DNA of 49,518 nt from JABDAD01 sp964409695 (lineage in GTDB: Bacteria; Pseudomonadota; Alphaproteobacteria; Rickettsiales; Rickettsiaceae). Positions 44,382 to 49,518 of the stretch are shown piece after piece. Numbering within the stretch: position 1 is the first letter of the stretch; the number at the start of each line of letters is the position of its first letter. The notes under the pieces were generated by a model that made no database searches, was not told the origin of the DNA, and was given only the letters and a program-made list of their open reading frames with translations. Location: assembly GCA_964409695.1 (NCBI GenBank), contig CAYPDX010000003.1:1-49518 (forward strand). The letters are read 5' to 3'. A program made the position numbers and the translations under genes.

Positions 44382-45053
44382 ATGTCAAAAAATGGAGAGT
44401 GGATGGGGTATTACCCACACGACGGATCGTCAGTGCTTGAAGAAAGATTGATTACATCGGCTATGAAAACACCAAATACTATAAAAGCAGCTCACGAAGC
44501 AGGTGAATTATATTTTAATACACGTTCAGTGAATAATGACAGCGAACAAACTACTGAAATTTTTCGTGACGACAAAGATGCTTTAATTTACGCTCATGAG
44601 AATCAAATAAAAATTGATGGTAAAGATGCTATCGCCTGGGCGATAGATAATGATAAAATGCTTCATGTTGGAGAGGGTAAAACTCAGAGAGCGATAGATT
44701 ATGCTAAAATGCTTGCAAAACATAGTCCTGAAATGAGAGACGTTATTTTTCAAGCAAGGATAGATAAGCGCGAGGGTTATGTTGCTCCGCCTGAAAAACG
44801 TTATGATAGGGCTGGAAAGACATATTATAGAGCTCCTGGTGGGTCTTTTGTAGCTAAGGAAGAAGGAGAAGTAAGAAGGGCTGATGCTTTGGACAGGCCG
44901 GAAGACAAACGTACGGCTAAAGAAGTAGCTAGTTCTCGAGAAGCAATTGCTGCGCTAGGGAAATTGCGGGTTGTAAGCGCGTCAGAGGAGCAAACCAAGT
45001 CCTCGCTCCTTTTTGGTCGAAAAAATGCTGTCAATACTGTAAAGAGTAGGTGA
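44382..45053 (+). CDS. Unrecognised charged protein with basic C-terminus
   Basis: I do not recognise this 223-residue soluble protein. It is rich in Lys, Glu, Arg and Ala with no signal peptide or membrane span, and starts MSKNGEWMGYYPHDGSS. A central APPEKRYDRAGKTYYRAPGG segment looks like a flexible linker, and the C-terminus is strongly basic (FGRKNAVNTVKSR). A GAGAG ribosome site supports the start. Type IV effectors often end in basic residues, and this genome class usually has a type IV system, so secretion is possible but unproven. Confidence 0.7.
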   Translation: MSKNGEWMGYYPHDGSSVLEERLITSAMKTPNTIKAAHEAGELYFNTRSVNNDSEQTTEIFRDDKDALIYAHENQIKIDGKDAIAWAIDNDKMLHVGEGKTQRAIDYAKMLAKHSPEMRDVIFQARIDKREGYVAPPEKRYDRAGKTYYRAPGGSFVAKEEGEVRRADALDRPEDKRTAKEVASSREAIAALGKLRVVSASEEQTKSSLLFGRKNAVNTVKSR

Positions 45054-45087
45054 TCAACTAAAATTGAAAAGAGTTGTAAGTTGAAGT

Positions 45088-45280
45088 GCTGCGTATTCTA
45101 CAATACTTTTACTAGGCAAAAAAACTTTCGTAATAATTGCATTCTTCAAAAGCGTCGCCACCTCACGTGGTTTACTTTTTTCTTCTTAAAAGACAAATTG
45201 ATTATTTGTTAAGAAAAAAGGCTGGGCCCCGCATTAAGTGCGGGGTGAATGTGCTTTTGGGAAATGGTATTATATCGAAG
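45088..45280 (-). repeat. Dispersed repeat, family B, copy 4 (opposite orientation)
   Basis: The sequence matches the reverse complement of copy 1, including AGGCAAAAAAACTTTCGTAATAA and CGCCACCTCACG. Its right end GGGTGAATGTGCTTTTGGG also matches copy 3 in the forward sense, as expected of a palindromic element. The right edge overlaps the stop of the 70-residue gene at 45270. Confidence 0.7.
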
Positions 45281-45482
45281 TAGATCTAACGAGTTTACCC
45301 TTATCTTCGCTCCAGCTATATTGAGTATTACAGGTTTTCACTTCTGTAATTATTATATCGCCATTTGCAAGCTGCGCAACATCGCATCCTTTACGCAAAG
45401 AATCTGTTATTAGAGCTGAAGTTTTACAAATATACTTAACATCTGTAAGTATTGCTGAATTATCTTTATCTATGTTTGTCAT
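45270..45482 (-). CDS. Small conserved-looking protein, possibly DUF2671-like
   Basis: A 70-residue soluble protein with no signal peptide. The core YICKTSALITDSLRKGCDVAQ followed by LANGDIIITEVKTCNTQYSW resembles my recollection of DUF2671, a small family of unknown function known from Rickettsia; I cannot confirm this without a search. The stop codon lies at the edge of a dispersed repeat. Upstream 45483-45590 shows AT-rich sequence only. Confidence 0.65.
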   Translation of the reverse strand: MTNIDKDNSAILTDVKYICKTSALITDSLRKGCDVAQLANGDIIITEVKTCNTQYSWSEDKGKLVRSTSI

Positions 45483-45590
45483 GATACTAATATATTAATA
45501 AAAAACCATTATATATCAAAATGACTATTATTACAATATTAAATTTCATTAATACCAAAAAATCCAATGTACTATTAAAAACACAGTTAC

Positions 45591-46217
45591 TTAAAGATGC
45601 TCACAGACAGTTTCAGTACTTCCCAATATTGTATTGGGCTGATCTTCATGCATTTCTACATAGATAGTATTGGAAGTATGGTCTGTACCCATATGTGCAA
45701 TAACATCTGTAGTTTTGTATTCAGTATGCGCTTGACTAGCAAGCTTTCTAAGACTGTCTATAGTTTGGCTTAGTAAATTTATTACCCCATCATAAACTGT
45801 TGGTGACGACGGGCTAGTTTGTAGAGGGGTTCGACTTGCAGTAAGAATACCTTCAGCGGCTTTAGCAAGGCCATCCATAGGACCCTGCTGCGGAGAAATT
45901 AAAGGACGTACTTCTGCTGCTTCGGTCTCTGGAAGTTTAGGTTGTGATACTGCAGTGGTTTGGTTCTTGCCTATAATGTGTATTCCTAAATTTAAGTCTA
46001 CACTCTGCCTTTCGTCGTGTGATGTGTCTTGTCCTTTGATTTCTATTACTTCTGTTCGGGTTCCACCATTATCCTGTATTATTGTTGTTTTCGTTACATC
46101 TAGAGTGCCCGTTCTCTTGAATTTTTGATATATACATCTTACAGCTGCGTATATTACAACGCCACCAGCGAGAGCGCTAGTTACAATTACAGCACCAAGA
46201 CTATTATTATCCGACAT
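45591..46217 (-). CDS. Unrecognised single-span membrane protein
   Basis: The 208-residue product has one hydrophobic segment at about 7-29 (SLGAVIVTSALAGGVVIYAAV) followed by basic residues (RCIYQKFKR). This fits a signal anchor with either the N-terminus out or a cytosolic C-terminal part. The rest is polar, Thr/Ser/Pro-rich and of low predicted order. No family is recognisable. Gene start MSDNNSL has a weak aaaaaggtta ribosome site. It might be a lineage-specific membrane or effector protein. Confidence 0.65.
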   Translation of the reverse strand: MSDNNSLGAVIVTSALAGGVVIYAAVRCIYQKFKRTGTLDVTKTTIIQDNGGTRTEVIEIKGQDTSHDERQSVDLNLGIHIIGKNQTTAVSQPKLPETEAAEVRPLISPQQGPMDGLAKAAEGILTASRTPLQTSPSSPTVYDGVINLLSQTIDSLRKLASQAHTEYKTTDVIAHMGTDHTSNTIYVEMHEDQPNTILGSTETVCEHL

Positions 46218-46334
46218 ATCATAACCTTTTTAAAAATTAACTTAGCGAAGAATAACAAGAATTGATTGATACTTCAAGTTGAATATTGATCATTTTTAGA
46301 TGAAATATGGCAACCTTGAGTTGTATCGATCATT

Positions 46335-47585
46335 CTAATTAAACTTATATGCAAATTCTTTGATTGCAGGTACGATAAACTCCCTGAATTTACTGCCACT
46401 AAACACACCGTAATGGCCAACACCTTTTTGCAAATAATATTGTTTTCTTGATTTTGGTATATTTGTGCATATTTCTAGAGCTGCGCGTGTTTGCCCAACG
46501 GCGGCGATATCATCATGTTCTCCTTCTATACCAAGCAAAGCTGGTTCTGTTATTTTTTCAACATCAACTTCTCTACCTCGTGATTTCATTTTACCCTTAG
46601 CGAGAGAGAATTTTTGAAAAACTTCTCTAATTGTTTGAATATAAAATTCAGCAGGTAAATCCATAACAGATAAATATTCATCATAGAATTTTTTGTGAAT
46701 ATCAGCTTTAGCATCATTGTGAAGCACCAAATCCTTAAACAAATCCATATATGAATTTAAATGTCTCTGCCAGTTCATTCCAATAAATCCTGAAAGTTGC
46801 AAAAATCCTGGATAAACTTTTCTACCAGCTCCAGCTAAATTATTTGGAACAGTAGTAATAACTGAATCTTCAAACCATTTTATTGAATGATCTTCAGCAA
46901 ATTCTGTAAGAACTGTAGGATTTGCGCGCGCGTCGATCGGGCCGCCCATAAGGATTATAGATTTTGGTAAATGTTTTGACTTCTCATCCGACATAATAGC
47001 AGCTGCAGCCATCACTGGTACGGTAGGCTGGCAAACGGCTAAAACATGAAGCGGCCCCCTGAATAATCTAAAAAATTCTATTAGATAATCTATGTAATCA
47101 TCTAAATCAAATTTTCCATAAAATACTGGCACTTGAGATGCGCTAATCCAATCTGTTATATAAATATCGAAGTAAGGAAGTAGATCTTCAACTGTACCAC
47201 GAAGCAAAGTTGCATGATGCCCGGCCATAGGTGCTACAATCATTAATTTGGGAAGCTTTACTGGACAGCCTTTTTTAGAAAAATGAAGCAATGTGCAGAA
47301 AGGCTTTTGATCGGCATCCTCTATTTCAATATTATATGTTTTACCATCAACTTTACATTCAGTAATTCCAAATTGTGGCTTTTCATAATGACGAGTCAGG
47401 CGCTCAGTAACCTCAATAGTTGCTCTTAGAATATTTCCAGGTAAACCGTATGAATATATATTCATCGGACTATTAAAAATACTTTGCATTGCAAGTAAAC
47501 CCATCCGAAAAGGAGTGATCTGAGCTCTATAAGCTTCTACAAAATTATATAATTGATTGAAATCACCAGCTTGTATTTTTTCCAT
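46335..47585 (-). CDS. phaZ: Intracellular polyhydroxyalkanoate depolymerase
   Basis: PhaZ of the intracellular type hydrolyses stored poly-3-hydroxybutyrate in the cytosol. The 416 residues are an alpha/beta hydrolase with the family's Cys-Asp-His triad: Cys185 (LAVCQPTVP), Asp358 or 359 (GEHDD) and His391 (GVGHYGVF). MIVAPMAGHHATLLRGTVE near 115-133 is the oxyanion region typical of this group. It stands alone, divergent from hemB. The matching synthase phaC is not in the window. Similar depolymerases are annotated in Rickettsia. Confidence 0.92.
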   Translation of the reverse strand: MEKIQAGDFNQLYNFVEAYRAQITPFRMGLLAMQSIFNSPMNIYSYGLPGNILRATIEVTERLTRHYEKPQFGITECKVDGKTYNIEIEDADQKPFCTLLHFSKKGCPVKLPKLMIVAPMAGHHATLLRGTVEDLLPYFDIYITDWISASQVPVFYGKFDLDDYIDYLIEFFRLFRGPLHVLAVCQPTVPVMAAAAIMSDEKSKHLPKSIILMGGPIDARANPTVLTEFAEDHSIKWFEDSVITTVPNNLAGAGRKVYPGFLQLSGFIGMNWQRHLNSYMDLFKDLVLHNDAKADIHKKFYDEYLSVMDLPAEFYIQTIREVFQKFSLAKGKMKSRGREVDVEKITEPALLGIEGEHDDIAAVGQTRAALEICTNIPKSRKQYYLQKGVGHYGVFSGSKFREFIVPAIKEFAYKFN

Positions 47586-47705
47586 AACTAATATATCCTA
47601 TATCAAAGATAGATATTATATTAATTCTGAAATTTATAGTAGAATTTTATATTTTTAAGATAAACTTATAATCGCGTTGTAACATAAATATTAATATAGG
47701 TTTTT

Positions 47706-48692
47706 ATGTATCCATATGTCAGATTAAGAAGAACACGTAGTCATCCGTGGCTTAGGGAGTTACTTGCTGAAAATAATGTTTCAACATCGGATTTAATCCT
47801 ACCAATATTCATTACAGAAGGTAGGAACGTTAAAGAAAAAATTCCAACAATTCCTGGCGTATTTAGGCTGTCAATAGATCAAGCTGAAATTACTATAAAA
47901 GAAGCAGCAAAGCTTGGAATTAAAGCTGTTGCATTATTTCCTCATGTCGATAAGGAATTAAAATCAGAAGATGGTGATGAAGCATATAATTTGGATAATT
48001 TAATATGTAGATGTATAAGGCACATAAAAAATGCAAGAATAGATATAGGCATTATTTGTGATGTAGCTCTTGACCCATATACTACACATGGCCATGATGG
48101 GCTTCTATCTGGTGATGTAGTAGATAATGATAAAACAATTGAAGCTTTGCAAAATCAAGCTTTAGTTCTTGTAAAAGCAGGTGCCGATATTCTTGCCCCA
48201 TCAGATATGATGGATGGAAGAATTGGAGCAATCCGCGAAACTTTGGAAGAAAATGAATTCGGACATATTGCAATAATTGCTTATGCAGCTAAATATGCAT
48301 CGCATTTTTATGGTCCTTACCGCGATGCAATAGGTTCAAAATCCGCTCTTGGTAAAACTGACAAAAAAACCTATCAGCTTGATCCAAGAAACGCTAAAGA
48401 AGCAGCAAGGGAAATAGAATTAGATGTTCATGAAGGCGCGGACATAATAATGATAAAACCAGGTATGCCATATTTAGATATTATTAAATATGCAGCTGAT
48501 AATTTAGATCTACCGGTTTTTGCATACCATGTAACCGGCGAGTACGCGATGCTGAAATTTGCAGCAGAGAATGGTGTGCTTAATTTTGAAGATGCTTTAA
48601 TGGAGTCGCTAATTTGTTTCAAAAGAGCTGGTGCGAAGGCGATATTTACCTACGGAGCAATTGAAGCTGCACAGATAATACAAAAAAAATAA
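47706..48692 (+). CDS. hemB: Delta-aminolevulinic acid dehydratase (porphobilinogen synthase)
   Basis: HemB condenses two 5-aminolevulinate molecules into porphobilinogen for haem synthesis. The 328-residue enzyme has both active-site lysines, Lys197 (YAAKYAS) and Lys251 (MIKPGMPY). The metal-site region reads CDVALDPYTTHGHDG (118-132), where Zn enzymes have three Cys; only the first Cys remains, and an Asp is present, so the Mg-dependent form is expected. A TATAAT at 47667-47672 may be its -10, but a matching -35 is not clear. SCO follows after four bases. Confidence 0.96.
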   Translation: MYPYVRLRRTRSHPWLRELLAENNVSTSDLILPIFITEGRNVKEKIPTIPGVFRLSIDQAEITIKEAAKLGIKAVALFPHVDKELKSEDGDEAYNLDNLICRCIRHIKNARIDIGIICDVALDPYTTHGHDGLLSGDVVDNDKTIEALQNQALVLVKAGADILAPSDMMDGRIGAIRETLEENEFGHIAIIAYAAKYASHFYGPYRDAIGSKSALGKTDKKTYQLDPRNAKEAAREIELDVHEGADIIMIKPGMPYLDIIKYAADNLDLPVFAYHVTGEYAMLKFAAENGVLNFEDALMESLICFKRAGAKAIFTYGAIEAAQIIQKK

Positions 48693-48696
48693 AATT

Positions 48697-49338
48697 ATGA
48701 AAACAGAATCGACTGAATCAAATTCTACAGCGAGAATAGTAACAATAGTTGCGACAATATTAATCGTGCTAGGCTGCTATTTTTTCTTAACAACTCCATC
48801 TGCTCAGAAAAAGAAATATTCGGCTAATAATGAGCAGGATAAAATTGATATTGGTGGAGAATTTGAATTGGTCAATCTCAATGGCAATCTTGAGAATTCT
48901 GCAAAATTTTCTGGTAAATATAGACTTGTATATTTTGGTTTCACATACTGCCCAGATATATGTCCTGCAGCACTTAATCTCATGAGTCAAATAATAGATG
49001 ATCTTGATAAATATGGCGTTGAAATTGTACCTATTTTTATTACTATAGATCCTTATAGAGATACTACTGAAGTTCTAAAGCCATATATTGCACATTTTAA
49101 TGGCAAAATAATCGGCTATACAGGTACAGAAGAACAAATTAGAAAAGTTGCTGAGCAATTTAAAGTATATTATGCAAAAGTTCCAAGATCAGATGCTCTA
49201 GTGGAAGATTACTTGCTTGATCATAGTTCATTCCTATATTTACTTGATGGGAACGCAAATTTTGTAAAACATTTCCCATCATCAAGCTCCCCAACTAATG
49301 TAGCTAACGAGATCATGAGAGAAGTAAAAGGAAGATAA
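48697..49338 (+). CDS. SCO1/SenC copper chaperone for cytochrome oxidase
   Basis: SCO proteins deliver copper to the CuA centre of cytochrome c oxidase at the periplasmic face. The 213 residues have a membrane anchor at about 13-31 and a thioredoxin-like domain with the copper site Cys85-x3-Cys89 (TYCPDICP) and His176 (LLDHSSF). Length and motif are standard. Four bases behind hemB, it links haem synthesis and oxidase assembly. A 22-bp inverted repeat begins at its stop codon. Confidence 0.93.
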   Translation: MKTESTESNSTARIVTIVATILIVLGCYFFLTTPSAQKKKYSANNEQDKIDIGGEFELVNLNGNLENSAKFSGKYRLVYFGFTYCPDICPAALNLMSQIIDDLDKYGVEIVPIFITIDPYRDTTEVLKPYIAHFNGKIIGYTGTEEQIRKVAEQFKVYYAKVPRSDALVEDYLLDHSSFLYLLDGNANFVKHFPSSSSPTNVANEIMREVKGR

Positions 49339-49469
49339 TACCAAGTCCCATTTTTAAATGATCCAAACGATTTTCGCAGGACTCAGCTTTACGGCGTATG
49401 AAGTGTATACGCTTGCGTGCAGCTTCGCCTTTAAAATCATTCGTCTGATTTAAAAATGGGACTTGGTAT
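49338..49469. repeat. 132-bp palindromic element at the SCO stop codon
   Basis: ATACCAAGTCCCATTTTTAA at 49338-49357 is the start of a 22-base arm (49338-49359) that pairs perfectly with 49448-49469. Inside, AAACGATTTT resembles the complement of AAAATCATTC, so the inverted homology extends further. The left arm starts on the last base of the SCO stop codon. A strong RNA hairpin is expected and may terminate the hemB-SCO transcript. Confidence 0.8.
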
Positions 49470-49474
49470 AAGAG

Positions 49475-49518
49475 TATGTTGACAAAGTGATATAATCATC
49501 ACGTTGCTATTCTTTGTA
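49475..49518 (+). repeat. Dispersed 44-bp repeat, copy 2 (cut by the window end)
   Basis: It agrees at 41 of 44 positions with 18823-18866 and continues up to the last base of the window, so its true extent is not visible. Confidence 0.6.

Overview
The window looks like a chromosomal segment of an obligately intracellular or host-associated alphaproteobacterium of the order Rickettsiales (Rickettsiaceae/Midichloriaceae grade). The basis is an AT-rich sequence, the hflK-hflC-htrA and tatC-serS pairs, a nuoGHIJKLMN block without nuoA-F, a solute-symporter/histidine-kinase fusion, a homologue of the rickettsial outer-membrane-protein lysine methyltransferases, a Rickettsia-like autotransporter and many short dispersed palindromic repeats. 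Genus and species cannot be fixed from sequence reading alone. No rRNA, tRNA, CRISPR array, phage or intact insertion sequence was seen.

Layout: 1-160 is the start of an exported protein on the minus strand. glpX-recJ (316-3059) is followed by an unrecognised tandem-repeat protein (3182-4300). A small exported trypsin-like protease (4311-5060, minus) stands divergent to hflK-hflC-htrA-obgE (5194-9498). An unknown protein (9554-10108) converges on the symporter-kinase (10160-12940). Next come a relative of the tandem-repeat protein (13108-13689) and a 48-residue LptM-like lipoprotein (13826-13972). A thioredoxin/SppA/FAD-oxidoreductase group runs from 14052 to 18730. A promoter near 18942 serves an SH3 protein, tatC and serS. 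The autotransporter (21696-24745, minus) is broken by a 100-N assembly gap inside its Pro-Ala-Val repeat. It is followed by an Xaa-Pro aminopeptidase and an orphan MrpF-like protein. After a decayed-looking spacer, eight Complex I genes (27830-37104) and the methyltransferase (37161-38753) follow. The last 11 kb carry a glycosyltransferase, bamE, rpmF-fabH-ihfA (no plsX between), a sulfatase-fold membrane enzyme, three small unknowns, a PHB depolymerase, hemB and a SCO protein.

Functional themes: cell-envelope biogenesis and quality control (BamE, LptM-like, HtrA, HflKC, SppA, TatC, autotransporter, glycosyltransferase, sulfatase-like enzyme); respiration (Complex I, SCO, HemB); limited carbon metabolism (GlpX, PhaZ); and a set of lineage-specific proteins, some with basic C-termini, that could be secreted effectors.

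The most interesting signals are (i) a three-copy helical domain shared by two separate genes that end in the same RPPLHPKT motif, and (ii) three unrelated families of palindromic elements, seven copies in all, every one placed at or just past a stop codon.
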